Assembly (NCBI GenBank): GCA_017433825.1
Contig: JAFRGL010000008.1
Coordinates: 62,001-126,000 of the forward strand
Source of the DNA: Eubacterium sp.
GTDB lineage: Bacteria; Bacillota; Clostridia; Lachnospirales; Lachnospiraceae
Reading direction: 5' to 3'
DNA length: 64,000 nucleotides
Part shown: piece by piece, positions 44,152-54,286 of the stretch
Numbering within the stretch: position 1 is the first letter of the stretch
Layout of the letters: every line of letters begins with the position of its first letter
Made by a program: the position numbers and the translations under genes
The notes under the pieces: model-generated
Seen by the model: the letters and a program-made list of their open reading frames with translations, nothing else
What the model was told of the DNA's origin: nothing
Databases searched by the model: none

Positions 44152-46626
44152 ATGGACGATACAGTATTTGACAGAATTCAGGAAGTGGATTTGAAACGGA
44201 AAATGGAGGATTCCTACATAGACTATGCCATGAGCGTTATTGCCTCCAGAGCATTGCCTGATGTAAGAGACGGCTTAAAACCCGTTCAGAGAAGAATTCT
44301 GTTCTCCATGATCGAATTGAACAACGGTCCGGACAAGCCGCACAGGAAATGCGCCCGAATCGTCGGCGATACCATGGGTAAATATCATCCCCACGGGGAC
44401 AGCTCCATCTACGGCGCCCTCGTTAATATGGCCCAGGACTGGTCCACCAGGTATCCTCTGGTGGACGGCCACGGCAATTTCGGCAGCGTGGACGGAGACG
44501 GCGCGGCAGCCATGCGTTATACGGAAGCCAGGCTTTCGAAAATTGCCATGGAAATGCTGGCCGACATCAATAAAAACACCGTGGAATTTGTGCCGAACTT
44601 CGACGATACGGAAAAAGAACCTTCGATTCTTCCCTCCCGTTATCCGAATCTTCTGGTAAACGGCACTTCCGGCATCGCGGTAGGCATGGCGACCAACATC
44701 CCGCCCCACAATTTACGTGAAGTGATTGCCGCCGTGGTGAAAATCATCGACAACCAGGTAACTGAAGGCCGGGAAACCACGCTGGATGAAATCTGCCAGA
44801 TTATCAAAGGGCCGGATTTCCCCACTGGCGCGGAGATTTTAGGCACAGCCGGCATCCGGGAAGCCTATACAAAAGGCCGCGGCAAAATTTATGTCAGGGG
44901 CGTTTCCGACATCGAAACCCTGCCCTCCGGCAAGCAGCAGATTATTATCACCGAGCTGCCCTATATGGTAAATAAAGCTAGGCTTATCGAGAAAATGGCG
45001 GAGTTGGTGAAGGACAAGAAAATTGACGGCATCACCGGCCTGAACGACCATTCCAACCGGGAAGGCATGCGCATCTGCATTGAGCTTCGGAAAGACGCAA
45101 ATGCCAACGTTATCCTGAACCAGCTTTACCGGCACACCCAGCTGCAGGATACCTTCGGCGTCATCATGCTGGCGCTGGTGGACGGCCAGCCCAAGGTCAT
45201 GAACCTTCTGGAAATGCTGCAGTATTACCTGAAGCACCAGGAAGACGTGGTTACCGGCCGTACAAAATACGATCTGAACAAGGCGGAAGAAAGAGCCCAT
45301 ATTTTAAGCGGCCTTTTGAAAGCCCTGGACCATATCGATGAAATCATCCGGATTATCCGGGCTTCGGAAAACACCCAGAAGGCCAAGGAAAACCTGATTG
45401 CGGCCTTCGGTTTCTCTGACGCCCAGGCCCAGGCCATTGTGGACATGCGTCTGCGTGCGCTGACCGGACTGGAAAGGGAGAAGCTTCAGACGGAATTTGC
45501 CGAGCTGGAAGTGAAAATCCAGGAATACAAAGCCATTCTGGCGGACAGAAACCTGCTTTTAAACGTTATCAAGACCGAAATTTCCGAAATCGCGGACAAA
45601 TACGGCGACGACAGGCGGACGAAGATAGGCATCGGTTCCTTCGACATGATTGATGAAGACCTGATTCCCAGGACCGAGGACGTGGTTGCCATGACAGGCC
45701 TTGGCTATATCAAGCGTATGACGCCTGATAATTTCCGCATCCAGAACAGGGGCGGCAAGGGCATCAAGGGCATGCAGACCATCGAAGACGATACCATCCG
45801 GGAAATGTTCCTGACCAGCAGCCACAACTACCTGCTGTTCTTCACAAATACCGGCAGAATGTACAGAATGAAGGCTTACGAGATTCCGGAAGCGAGCCGG
45901 ACGGCCCGCGGTACGGCCATCGTAAACCTCCTGCACCTGCAGGGCGACGAGCGGATAACCGCGGTTATCCCCGTGGCGGAATTTACGGACGATCAGTATC
46001 TGTTCATGGCGACAAAGAAGGGCGTGGTGAAGAAGACGCCTCTCATGAGCTTTGTCAATGTGAGAAAGGTCGGCATCAACGCCCTGAACCTGAATGAAGG
46101 CGACGAGCTTATCGAGGTCAGAAATACCGATGGAAATGACAATATCATCCTGGTCACGGCAAAAGGCATGTGCGTCCGGTTCAATGAAAGTGACGTGCGC
46201 AGCATGGGCCGTACTTCCACCGGTGTACGCGGTATTATGCTTTCGAAGGACGATGAAGTCATCGGCATGCAGAAGGATGAAGACGGTTCCGCCATGCTTT
46301 TCGTAACGGAAAACGGCATGGGCAAACGGACCAGGAATGATGACTTCACCCTGCATCACCGCGGCGGCAAAGGCATGAAGGCCTATAAGATAAATGCCAA
46401 AACCGGCCGGATTGTGGCATTTAAGGGAGTGGAAGACGAGCATGATATCATGCTGATTACCTCCGCCGGAACCGTTATCCGTATCAAATGTTCGGATATT
46501 TCCATCCTCGGAAGAGATACCAGCGGCGTGAAGCTGATGAACCTGGAGGAAGGCATCCGCGTGGCATCCGTGGCCCGCGTTCCCCATCAGGAGGAAGAAG
46601 AGGAAGCCGGAACAGAAGAGGAATAA
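44152..46626 (+). CDS. gyrA: DNA gyrase subunit A
   Basis: 824 residues. Catalytic Tyr in [10 protein letters not shown] (about residue 126), [16 protein letters not shown] upstream, a C-terminal beta-pinwheel with [11 protein letters not shown] as the GyrA box, and an acidic tail. 21 nt after gyrB, same operon. Confidence 0.99.
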   Translation: MDDTVFDRIQEVDLKRKMEDSYIDYAMSVIASRALPDVRDGLKPVQRRILFSMIELNNGPDKPHRKCARIVGDTMGKYHPHGDSSIYGALVNMAQDWSTRYPLVDGHGNFGSVDGDGAAAMRYTEARLSKIAMEMLADINKNTVEFVPNFDDTEKEPSILPSRYPNLLVNGTSGIAVGMATNIPPHNLREVIAAVVKIIDNQVTEGRETTLDEICQIIKGPDFPTGAEILGTAGIREAYTKGRGKIYVRGVSDIETLPSGKQQIIITELPYMVNKARLIEKMAELVKDKKIDGITGLNDHSNREGMRICIELRKDANANVILNQLYRHTQLQDTFGVIMLALVDGQPKVMNLLEMLQYYLKHQEDVVTGRTKYDLNKAEERAHILSGLLKALDHIDEIIRIIRASENTQKAKENLIAAFGFSDAQAQAIVDMRLRALTGLEREKLQTEFAELEVKIQEYKAILADRNLLLNVIKTEISEIADKYGDDRRTKIGIGSFDMIDEDLIPRTEDVVAMTGLGYIKRMTPDNFRIQNRGGKGIKGMQTIEDDTIREMFLTSSHNYLLFFTNTGRMYRMKAYEIPEASRTARGTAIVNLLHLQGDERITAVIPVAEFTDDQYLFMATKKGVVKKTPLMSFVNVRKVGINALNLNEGDELIEVRNTDGNDNIILVTAKGMCVRFNESDVRSMGRTSTGVRGIMLSKDDEVIGMQKDEDGSAMLFVTENGMGKRTRNDDFTLHHRGGKGMKAYKINAKTGRIVAFKGVEDEHDIMLITSAGTVIRIKCSDISILGRDTSGVKLMNLEEGIRVASVARVPHQEEEEEAGTEEE

Positions 46627-46635
46627 TTCAAATAC

Positions 46636-46679
46636 AAAGCCGCCGGCGGCAGCAGTCCGCTTTCGCCGGCAGCGGCTTT
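46636..46679 (+). terminator. Possible gyrA terminator
   Basis: A GC-rich hairpin (AAAGCCGC / GCGGCTTT, extended by CGGCG/CGCCG with a small bulge) shortly after the gyrA stop, followed only by a weak T/A run. Confidence 0.45.
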
Positions 46680-46689
46680 AAGATAATTA

Positions 46690-46718
46690 TTGACATCGCA
46701 ACGGCTTTTTAGTATAAT
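46690..46718 (+). promoter_or_regulatory. tRNA-Ser promoter
   Basis: Perfect TTGACA (46690-46695) and TATAAT (46713-46718), 17-nt spacer, about 50 nt before the tRNA. Confidence 0.88.
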
Positions 46719-46768
46719 TTCATTTGCGTTTAAGCAAAAAGTAAATATTGATCGAGAGATCAGGCATT

Positions 46769-46857
46769 GGAGAAGTACTCAAGTGGCTGAAGAGGCGCCC
46801 CTGCTAAGGGTGTAGGTCGGGAGAACCGGCGCGAGGGTTCAAATCCCTCCTTCTCCG
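46769..46857 (+). tRNA. tRNA-Ser (anticodon GCT)
   Basis: Class II tRNA of 89 nt: acceptor GGAGAAG / CTTCTCC, anticodon stem CCCCT/AGGGG region with loop TGCTAAG giving GCT, a long variable arm (GTAGGTCGGGAGAACCGGCGC), T arm GAGGGTTCAAATCCCTC, discriminator G. No CCA encoded. Confidence 0.95.
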
Positions 46858-46869
46858 TGGTAAAATCAG

Positions 46870-46908
46870 CGAGAAACCTAAGGAAAATCAAGGGTTTCTC
46901 GTTTTTTT
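46870..46908 (+). terminator. tRNA-Ser terminator
   Basis: CGAGAAACC / GGTTTCTCG stem with seven T after it. Confidence 0.9.
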
Positions 46909-46916
46909 GTACTTGA

Positions 46917-46952
46917 AAAGTGCAACATTTTAAAGGCCTGTTGCACTTTTTT
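46917..46952 (+). terminator. Second terminator after tRNA-Ser
   Basis: AAAGTGCAAC / GTTGCACTTT stem (46917-46926, 46940-46949) with a T-run; the A-rich left side would permit the opposite direction too. The remaining stretch 46953-47080 shows no gene. Confidence 0.75.
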
Positions 46953-47080
46953 AGAAGGAGCATTTCCTATTGTTGCAAGAAAAGAAGGAGGGAGTTGTCA
47001 CGTATTTCTTATATTTTGGACTTTTATATAGACTTTAAAAACTAACGGCGACGGGCCGGTAATGAACTCTAAAGACCTTT

Positions 47081-47159
47081 TCGCTACATTTTTGAAGATT
47101 GTGTAGCATAAAAGCGTTGTCTTTCTCGCTACAATAATGTATAATGTGTAGCGAGAAAG
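47081..47159 (+). promoter_or_regulatory. AbiE promoter with two matched inverted repeats
   Basis: Promoter TTGTCT (47117-47122), 17 nt, TATAAT (47140-47145). Inverted repeat 1: TCGCTACA 47081-47088 / TGTAGCAT 47102-47109. Inverted repeat 2: CTTTCTCGCTACA 47121-47133 / TGTAGCGAGAAAG 47147-47159, perfect. Both have a 13-nt spacer between the TCGCTACA/TGTAGC halves and their centres are 45 bp apart. Repeat 2 covers the -10. AbiEi antitoxins are known to repress by binding two inverted repeats in their promoters, so these are the probable operators. Confidence 0.85.
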
Positions 47160-47172
47160 GAGAGTGATTGCT

Positions 47173-47760
47173 ATGGACGATAGGCTTAGGGCATATCTGG
47201 AAGAGAATAACGGCTTTTACCGCATCGCGGATGCAAGAGCTCTGGGTGTTTCCAAAGGGACAGCAGTTGGGTTTGTGAAGGAAGCAGGACTGAGCAGGGT
47301 TGCACATGGTGTATATTGTTCGGAAGAAGCGTGGCCTGACAGGATTTTCCTCATTCAGATTCGAAATCGTAAGATCATCTTTTCACATGAGACAGCTCTT
47401 TATTTGCACGGGCTGTCTGACCGAGAATCAGCCCAACTCGTGGTAACTGTAAAAAGAGGTTATAATGCAAGCCATCTGAAAGCGGATAACATTAAGGTTC
47501 ATACTGTAATTCCCGAATGGTTCGAAATCGGTCTGAAGGAAATTCAAACTTCTTCCGGGAACATGGTAAGGGTATATGACAGAGAACGCTGTATCTGCGA
47601 TATTTTGAGAGAAAAAAAAAGAATGGATATCCAGGTGTTTCAGGTGGTATTGAATACATATTTTAAAGATCAGAATAAAGATATTCATAAGCTGATGAAG
47701 TACGCATCAGAATTCGGAATCGAAAAAAGAATGCGCCAATATACGGAGGTGCTTTTATGA
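47173..47760 (+). CDS. abiEi: Type IV toxin-antitoxin antitoxin AbiEi
   Basis: 195 residues from ATG 47173, with AAAGGAG 10 nt upstream; GTG at 47164 is also possible. An N-terminal winged helix (MDDRLRAYLEENNGFYRIAD to LGVSKGTAVGFVKEAGLSRVAHGVY) is followed by the family's SHETALYLHGLSD core and RVYDRERCICDILR. It overlaps the toxin gene by 4 nt (ATGA). AbiEi represses the operon and blocks the AbiEii effect without binding it. Lower GC than the flanking core genes, suggesting acquisition. Confidence 0.9.
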   Translation: MDDRLRAYLEENNGFYRIADARALGVSKGTAVGFVKEAGLSRVAHGVYCSEEAWPDRIFLIQIRNRKIIFSHETALYLHGLSDRESAQLVVTVKRGYNASHLKADNIKVHTVIPEWFEIGLKEIQTSSGNMVRVYDRERCICDILREKKRMDIQVFQVVLNTYFKDQNKDIHKLMKYASEFGIEKRMRQYTEVLL

Positions 47761-48518
47761 TCAAAACTCGGATGCAGTTGAACGCGCTGATTAGAAATAA
47801 GGCGGCAGGGGATGGGGATAAGGCGCAGATTCTGCTGCGCATCTACATGATGGAGCGGCTGCTTGAGAGAATATCCGTTTCCGGGTATCGGGATAATTTT
47901 ATCCTGAAAGGCGGGATGCTAGTATCCTCACTGGTCGGTGTTGATATGCGAACCACTATGGATATTGACACAACAGTCAGGGCGATTCCGCTGACACAGG
48001 AAAAAGCAAAAGAATTCCTTAAGGAAATCATGGCCATTGATCTGGAAGATAATGTGTCCTTCAGGATTACAAAGGTTGAGGATATCATGGAAGGACATGA
48101 ATATGAAGGAATCCGGTTTCATATTGAAGGTAACCTCGAGAAGCTTTGCCAGACGATCAAGATAGATGTTTCCACAGGAGATGCGATTACACCTGCTGCT
48201 GTGGAGTATGAACTGCCACTGATTCTGGAGAACCGGAAGATCGGATTGTGGGCATACAATGTGGAGACACTCCTGGCTGAAAAACTGGAGACGGTGATGA
48301 CCAGAGCAGAGGCGAATACAAGGATGAGGGATTTTTATGATGTCTATATTCTGACTCGACAAGAAACGATTGAAATAAATTCCGCACATCTGAAAGAGGC
48401 TTTTGAAGCCACCTGCAGAAAACGTGGCTCAGAGGCTTTAATACCCTCTTTTGATGAAGTTCTGGAAAGTATAGAAGTGTATCCTTCACTGTTCCTCTTT
48501 AGTGGTAAGAGGTATTGA
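47757..48518 (+). CDS. abiEii: Type IV toxin-antitoxin toxin AbiEii (nucleotidyltransferase)
   Basis: 253 residues. Motif I KGGMLV (51-56) with D69-x-D71 (TTMDIDTTVR), motif III IKIDVSTGDAITP, motif IV VETLLAEKLETVMTR, followed by MRDFYDVYIL: all four nucleotidyltransferase motifs are present, so the toxin looks active. AbiEii uses NTP and causes reversible growth arrest; the pair aborts phage infection in lactic acid bacteria. Confidence 0.93.
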   Translation: MIKTRMQLNALIRNKAAGDGDKAQILLRIYMMERLLERISVSGYRDNFILKGGMLVSSLVGVDMRTTMDIDTTVRAIPLTQEKAKEFLKEIMAIDLEDNVSFRITKVEDIMEGHEYEGIRFHIEGNLEKLCQTIKIDVSTGDAITPAAVEYELPLILENRKIGLWAYNVETLLAEKLETVMTRAEANTRMRDFYDVYILTRQETIEINSAHLKEAFEATCRKRGSEALIPSFDEVLESIEVYPSLFLFSGKRY

Positions 48519-48537
48519 CAACAAGTGCCTCCAAAAA

Positions 48538-48629
48538 TGTAGAATTCTACAGAAAATGAGATTATGAAGGAAATGAATTGCCAAACGGGATTGCTGGTGA
48601 TATAATCGAAAAAAATGTAGAATTCTACA
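48538..48629 (+). promoter_or_regulatory. Promoter of the AAA/DUF4143 gene with a duplicated palindrome
   Basis: TGTAGAATTCTACA, a perfect 14-bp palindrome, occurs at 48538-48551 and 48616-48629, 78 bp apart. Between them lies TTGCCA (48578-48583), 17 nt, TATAAT (48601-48606). The second palindrome falls over the expected transcript start, so it may be an operator. Confidence 0.75.
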
Positions 48630-48643
48630 GAAAAGGTGATTAT

Positions 48644-49948
48644 GTGATCAATAGAAACAAGTATCTCACACAATTGATCGAATCAAGGGATAATGGATTC
48701 CCCAAAGTAATAACCGGAATACGAAGATGTGGGAAATCATATCTTCTAAAGGAAATATATCGGGAATATTTGCTTGGCTCAGGGGTTGATGAAGAATCTA
48801 TCCTTTTGCTTGAATTGGATGATGACAGGAATGCGGAATACAGAGATCCGATTATGTTGGGAAGGTATGTACGCGAGTATTGCAAAGACAAGAAGCGATG
48901 CTACGTTATTCTGGACGAAATACAGAAAGTGTATTCTCTGGTCAATCCGAATCTGACAAACGGTAAACATGTGCCTGCAAGGAAAACGGACACAGAGATT
49001 ATCACATTTGTTGATGTGGTTCTCGGATTATCGAGGGAGAAGAATATCGATCTTTATGTTACAGGCTCAAATTCAAAAATGTTGTCTACTGATATTATTA
49101 CCGAGTTTCGTGATAAGGCCGTAAACATAGCGCTGTCCCCGCTTTCTTTTGAAGAATACTATGAATATAAAGGGGGTTTCCCCGGTGAAGCAATCTATGA
49201 ATACATGCAATATGGCGGAATGCCTCTTGCCGTCCTTAAGAAAGAAGAGGACAGGAGAGAGTATCTTACAGCTCTCTTTGAAACAACATATTTTAAAGAT
49301 ATTATTGAACATAACAATCTCAGAAAAAGCGAATCCTTGGAGGAGCTTTGCAACATCATCAGTACGGGGACAGGGGAACTGATGAACGCGGAAAAAATAG
49401 CAAATACTTACCGCAGTATCAAAAAAACACGGATCGACAAAGAGACTGTTGAAAAATATATTGGTTATTTCAAAGATGCATTTATCCTGCGGGAAGCAAG
49501 GCGGTATGACCTTAAAGGCAGGGCGGAAATCGGAGCGCTTCGGAAATACTACTTTACAGATACCGGACTTCGTAACGCAAGATTGAACTTTGCGTTCCCT
49601 GATGAAGGCCAAATGCTTGAAAACATTGTTTTTAACGAATTGTGTTATAAGGGATATTCTGTAAATGTTGGCAGCTTTGATACGATCGGGAAGGACAAGA
49701 ACGGAAAATCGATAAGGAAAACCAATGAAGTCGATTTCTATGCCGTGAAGGGACTTAAGCGATATTATATTCAAGTATGTGCAGGTCTATCAAATGCTCA
49801 GACAAAAGCCAGAGAAGAGCGGCCTTATATGCTTTTAAATGATGAGGTCACAAAGATTATAGTTATCAACAAACCTGTAAAAGAAAGCCTGGATACTAAC
49901 GGGTTCACAATAATCGGTATTACAGATTTTCTTCTCAGATATATATGA
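48644..49948 (+). CDS. AAA-family ATPase with DUF4143 domain
   Basis: 434 residues from GTG 48644 (AAAGG 7 nt upstream). A longer reading from TTG 48578 would translate the promoter itself. Walker A VITGIRRCGKSYLL, Walker B CYVILDEIQKV, a TGSNSKML sensor, and the C-terminal DUF4143 nuclease-like region with NEVDFYAVKG. Such ATPases are widespread in mobile and accessory DNA; function unproven. Located directly after the AbiE pair, AT-rich like it. Confidence 0.9.
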   Translation: MINRNKYLTQLIESRDNGFPKVITGIRRCGKSYLLKEIYREYLLGSGVDEESILLLELDDDRNAEYRDPIMLGRYVREYCKDKKRCYVILDEIQKVYSLVNPNLTNGKHVPARKTDTEIITFVDVVLGLSREKNIDLYVTGSNSKMLSTDIITEFRDKAVNIALSPLSFEEYYEYKGGFPGEAIYEYMQYGGMPLAVLKKEEDRREYLTALFETTYFKDIIEHNNLRKSESLEELCNIISTGTGELMNAEKIANTYRSIKKTRIDKETVEKYIGYFKDAFILREARRYDLKGRAEIGALRKYYFTDTGLRNARLNFAFPDEGQMLENIVFNELCYKGYSVNVGSFDTIGKDKNGKSIRKTNEVDFYAVKGLKRYYIQVCAGLSNAQTKAREERPYMLLNDEVTKIIVINKPVKESLDTNGFTIIGITDFLLRYI

Positions 49949-50064
49949 TCAGATCATTGCAATGTTATTGTAAGAAACAGTGCAACATACATGAGCAGCG
50001 TGTCGAAGCTCCTTCCTATTATAAGGGTTTCTGAAGGATAGATAGGGTTTTAAAGCGCAGATGT

Positions 50065-50247
50065 TTAATTCCATGGATAAATCCACCAAAGACAAGTCCG
50101 GATATCCGGGTCGAAACAACTGTCCATTGTAAAAAACGGTTCCTCTGCAATATTGATTCCGGTGCCAAACCTGATTTTGTTCTGTCCAAAGCAGAATCCT
50201 TCTATGACCGGCCTGCACTTGTGGAATAGATTAACAGCCTGAAGTAA
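50065..50247 (-). pseudogene. Possible relic of a protein-coding gene
   Basis: An open minus-strand frame of about 60 codons with no start codon and protein-like composition (RPVIEGFCFGQNKIRFGTG, then INIAEEPFFTMDS). The overlapping 89-codon frame on the same strand looks less natural. I cannot identify the family. The 49949-50290 gap holds nothing else. Confidence 0.3.
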
Positions 50248-50290
50248 TCAATATAATAAATATACAGCGGTATATATGGAGTGTTTGAAA

Positions 50291-52885
50291 ATGAAGAAAA
50301 TCCTTGTGTTACTAATCGTCACGAGCATGCTGCTTTCAGCGTGTGCATCATCCGGCACTGCAAATCAGTCAGGCGAAACGGCTTCCGGTACGCCGGAGGC
50401 GCAAAGTGAAGAAGCTTTTTCGGACAATGCCGAAACGGAGACGGAAGAAGAAAAGCAAGACGTCAGCCGCAACTGGCGTGAAAACGGGATTCCTGCGGCT
50501 TTTGACCTGCGAAGCGTCGATACGGACGGGGACGGAACAGGCGACCGCTGCTATGTAACGCCGGTAAAACTGCAACATCCTTTCGGATCCTGCTGGGGAT
50601 TTGCGGCCATTGCGGCTGCGGAAATCAGTCTGCTGGGCTCGGTTTACAGCGAGGATCCGGATGCATGGAAGACGCTGGATCTTTCCGAAAAACAGCTGGC
50701 ATATTTTTCCCATGTTCCGCTGGATGATCCGTCCAGCCCGCAGAATACGGAAGGCGCTTCACCGATTGATCCCACGGACATGTCCGAGATTTATGGCGGA
50801 GGCAGTCCGTTTCTGGCGGCCATTACCTTTGCACAGGGGATCGGCCCTTCCGATGAGCATTCGGAGACGAATGACACGGGGGATTATTTCGAATATCACG
50901 GTGTCGGGAACATTACCACGCAGACTTATATCGACGGTGCGTACCGGAATTTCTGCTACAGCAAGGAAGATGACTGGACGATTCCGGAGGAATATCGTTT
51001 CCTTCAGGATTATATTCTGGTGGATTCCCATATCCTGCCGTCACCGGCAGGACGCGATGCGTATGGCCGGTACAAATATGATGAATCCGCTGTGGAAGCG
51101 ATCAAGGAACAGCTTCTGGAAAAGCGCGGCGTCATGATCGGGTTCTGTGCGGATTCCTACAGCCGAATGACGATGACCGGGGAAGAAGGAAAATACATCA
51201 GTTCCAACTGGGCGCATTATACCTGGGATGACGCAGTTCCCAATCACGCCGTCACCATCATCGGATGGGACGACAATTATCCGAAAGAGAATTTCCTGGA
51301 AGGGCATCAGCCGCCCGGGGACGGTGCCTGGCTGGTCAAAAACAGCTGGGGCTCGCAGGAAGAAGAATTTCCCGATTACGGCAGGGGAGACTGGGGCATA
51401 GAAAATGAAGAGGGAATTCATACCGGTTATTTCTGGATTTCGTATTATGACCGGTCGATCGAAAATCCGGAGTCTCTGGAACTCGATATCTCCCTCGCGC
51501 CGGAATCTGTCGACCAGCATGATTATATGCAGGTTACCAAACTGCAGTCGCGGGCCGTAGAAAAGCCTGTATCCATGGCAAATATTTTCAAAGCAGACCA
51601 TTCGAAGATCATCAGTGAGATTTCCCTTATCACGGCGACGGAAGACTCGGAGGTACAATACCAGATCTATCTTCTGAAGGATGATTTTTCTTCTCCCGTG
51701 GACGGGGTTCCGGTATGCGACGCGGCAGAATCTTTTGCGCACGCAGGTTTTCATCGCTTGAAAACAGGGGAAATATGGCTGCAGAAGGACCAGTATTATT
51801 CCGTTATTCTGACCGTGACAGACAAAGACGGTAAGTATAATACGATTATGCCGACGGCTGTCAGTTTTGCCGGCCTCAGCAGCCAGAAGGCCATTATCAA
51901 CGAAAAAGAAAGCTATCTGCTCGAAGACGGGGAATGGAAGGATTATAAACAGGTCGCAGAGGTCATGATCAACGATGTTGCCATACCCGGCCAGGAAGAG
52001 CTTGTTACTTATTCCTATGATAATTTCCCCATTAAGACGTACAGTTACCGTGTGGTGGGCGACCTCAGAATTGAGCTGGAGCACGCAAAAGAGGTGATGA
52101 GTGTCCTGGAAGGCTATGACAGAGACGTTTACCGGCTTTCGTTTACGGGGATTGATGCGTTTAACATCGGCAATCCCGCGGTGGAATGGAAGGTCGGGCC
52201 CGGTTCGGAAAATATTGTGGAGATAGAGCCTCTGGAGGAGGGATCACAGCTTGCGATAACGGCAAAGGCACCGGGAAAAGCCTGTCTGTCCGTAACGGTG
52301 GAAAATATCGGGACAAAAGTGTTTACCGTTGATGTCGGGGAAGGCACGGTTGGCCGGGTAGTGGCGATCCCGCAGAATTCGACGTTTACCGGTGAAGAGA
52401 TAAGGCCGTTGACCGTCGTTTACAGTGACAATGGTATTATGCTGGCAGAAGGCGTTCATTATAACGCAGAGTATTTTGATAATGTGAAGTGCGGCGTGGG
52501 ACATGTGGAGATCACCGGAATCGGGGAATGCGCCAATTCAAAGAATCCTGTTCCGGTTATCGGGTATTTTACCATCTCCCCGGAACAGCCGCAGATCGAA
52601 AGCCTGAACGCGGAAAACGGAAACATCGTCCTTTCCGTGAAGGACCTTTCGGAAACAGGAGCGACCGGATACGATGCGGAATACCGGGTGAAAGGCAGTA
52701 AGGATTGGAATGCCGTTCCGTTCGAGCCCGGCCGGAGAGAAGCAGTTATCACCGGCCTTGCTCCCGGTGAATATGAGGTGCATGTCTGCGCGTATGTTGA
52801 TACTTCCGATGCTTCCGTACCGGAAGCCTATCGGACAGTAAGCTACGGGGCTTTTTGCGACACGCATTTTGTAACGCTTCCGTGA
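50291..52885 (+). CDS. Lipoprotein C1A (papain-like) cysteine protease, second paralogue
   Basis: 864 residues from ATG 50291 (GGAG 9 nt upstream). Lipidated Cys18 in MLLSACASS, acidic Glu/Ser linker. Gln95, nucleophile C101 (FGSCWGFAA), H319 (NHAVTIIGWDDNY), N351 (VKNSWG). The DTDGDGTGDRC insert between FDLRSVD and VTPVKLQ is shared with the 15918 protein, as are the lectin-like part, an Ig-like segment and a C-terminal Fn3-like domain. The proteins are collinear over their full length but diverged, indicating an old duplication. Presumably surface-anchored and active. Next to it is a truncated exporter gene. Confidence 0.92.
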   Translation: MKKILVLLIVTSMLLSACASSGTANQSGETASGTPEAQSEEAFSDNAETETEEEKQDVSRNWRENGIPAAFDLRSVDTDGDGTGDRCYVTPVKLQHPFGSCWGFAAIAAAEISLLGSVYSEDPDAWKTLDLSEKQLAYFSHVPLDDPSSPQNTEGASPIDPTDMSEIYGGGSPFLAAITFAQGIGPSDEHSETNDTGDYFEYHGVGNITTQTYIDGAYRNFCYSKEDDWTIPEEYRFLQDYILVDSHILPSPAGRDAYGRYKYDESAVEAIKEQLLEKRGVMIGFCADSYSRMTMTGEEGKYISSNWAHYTWDDAVPNHAVTIIGWDDNYPKENFLEGHQPPGDGAWLVKNSWGSQEEEFPDYGRGDWGIENEEGIHTGYFWISYYDRSIENPESLELDISLAPESVDQHDYMQVTKLQSRAVEKPVSMANIFKADHSKIISEISLITATEDSEVQYQIYLLKDDFSSPVDGVPVCDAAESFAHAGFHRLKTGEIWLQKDQYYSVILTVTDKDGKYNTIMPTAVSFAGLSSQKAIINEKESYLLEDGEWKDYKQVAEVMINDVAIPGQEELVTYSYDNFPIKTYSYRVVGDLRIELEHAKEVMSVLEGYDRDVYRLSFTGIDAFNIGNPAVEWKVGPGSENIVEIEPLEEGSQLAITAKAPGKACLSVTVENIGTKVFTVDVGEGTVGRVVAIPQNSTFTGEEIRPLTVVYSDNGIMLAEGVHYNAEYFDNVKCGVGHVEITGIGECANSKNPVPVIGYFTISPEQPQIESLNAENGNIVLSVKDLSETGATGYDAEYRVKGSKDWNAVPFEPGRREAVITGLAPGEYEVHVCAYVDTSDASVPEAYRTVSYGAFCDTHFVTLP

Positions 52886-52969
52886 CAGGAAAATCCGCAC
52901 ATTCCCGCAGGATGATTCTTCTCCGCAACAGAAAGCCCCCGTTTCCGTCATTCCGGCATTTCATTCTGA

Positions 52970-54226
52970 ATGAACGCAGCGGCTGCCATGCCGGTGTTTG
53001 TTATATACGTCGCGGAGCTGCTTTTGTTTGCGGTGACAGTTGTCCAGGAACATAAGTATCTTGCCGGACGTCTGGAAGGAGAGGAAAAGAACAGCGGCGT
53101 TGTTTATTCGTTTCTTTCCGGCATCCAGAAGATAAAGGTCAGCGGCAGTGAAAAGCGTGCCTATGCAAAATGGCTGGAGACATATACGGAGAAGACGATA
53201 CCAACCTATGCAGTCAGGTTCCCGTATACGATAAGACAGCCATTGATTATCTTCATACATATGCTCGGAATGCTGTGGATCTATGCTGCCGCATATAAAA
53301 ACGGGGTAAACACGGCACAGTTCGCTGCTTTTTCCAGTGCATTCGGACTGGTTATGGCAGGGATTTATGCGCTGGGGGCATCCGGATCATCCTTTGCAAT
53401 AATCAGGCCCATACTGAAACGCGGTGAGCCCATATTAAACGAAGTTCCGGAAAACAGCAGCGGCAAGCGTGTGCCGCACAGCCTTTCCGGCAGGATAGAC
53501 ATGGACCAGGTGGTATTCCGTTATGAACAGGACAGCCCTGCGGTTATCAACGGTATCAGTCTCCATATTGACCCGGGGGAATATGTTGCGGTAGTCGGCA
53601 AATCGGGATGCGGCAAGTCCACGCTGATGCGGATCCTTCTGGGGTTTGAAGAGCCGGAACAAGACGCTGTATATTATGACAGCATGGATCTCAGCAGCCT
53701 GGATAAAAAGGCTTTGCGCCGGAATATCGGTACGGTGCTTCAGGACGGAAAGCTGTTTTCCGGGGACATTTATTCAAATATAATTATTTCAGCGCCATGG
53801 ATGAGCATGGACGACGCCTGGGAGGCAGCCGAAAAAGCCGGTATAGCAGAAGATATACGGCGTATGCCCATGGGGATGCATACGCTGATAACAGAAGGCA
53901 GCGGCGGAATATCGGGCGGCCAGAAGCAGCGGATACTGATTGCCCGGGCGATATGTTCAAAACCGAATATTATAATGCTGGATGAGGCAACCAGCGCATT
54001 GGATAATATCACACAGAAGATTGTTACCGATTCGATGAATGAAATGAAATGTACCAGGATAGTGATAGCCCACAGACTCTCCACGATAAAGCAATGCGAC
54101 CGGATCATCGTACTGGACAAAGGCGTTATCGCGGAAGAGGGTACTTATGAAGAACTGCTTGCCAGGGGCGGACTGTTTACCGAACTGGTAGAAAGACAGA
54201 TGCCCGACCGGGAATTCGGAAAATGA
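52970..54226 (+). pseudogene. 5'-truncated ABC exporter gene (bacteriocin-export type): half membrane domain plus complete ATPase
   Basis: 418 codons. The ATPase half is complete: Walker A GKSGCGKST, signature ISGGQKQR, Walker B IIMLDEATSALD, H-loop AHRLST. The membrane part covers only the last helices: it starts in the middle of the domain with the cytoplasmic FLSGIQKIKVSGSEKRAYAKW loop. NHLP/NHLM-type bacteriocin exporters, which it resembles, are about 700-900 residues and have several hundred more residues N-terminal. No ribosome binding site precedes the ATG. I read it as a remnant; a functional half-transporter cannot be fully excluded. Confidence 0.7.
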
Positions 54227-54286
54227 TTAAATCCAGAACGTAAAAGGAGAAGGATATGAAAAGGAAAGGGCGAAGATGAGTTTGTC

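Noticed and set aside
45559-46587. Long minus-strand frame inside gyrA
   Set aside because: gyrA is intact on the plus strand with all motifs; the antisense frame arises from codon bias.
46760-46963. 67-codon minus-strand frame with EGFEPSRRF
   Set aside because: It is the reverse translation of tRNA-Ser, a familiar false gene.
48578-48643. N-terminal extension of the AAA/DUF4143 protein from a TTG
   Set aside because: The segment contains the -35 and -10 of the gene's own promoter; GTG at 48644 has a proper ribosome binding site.
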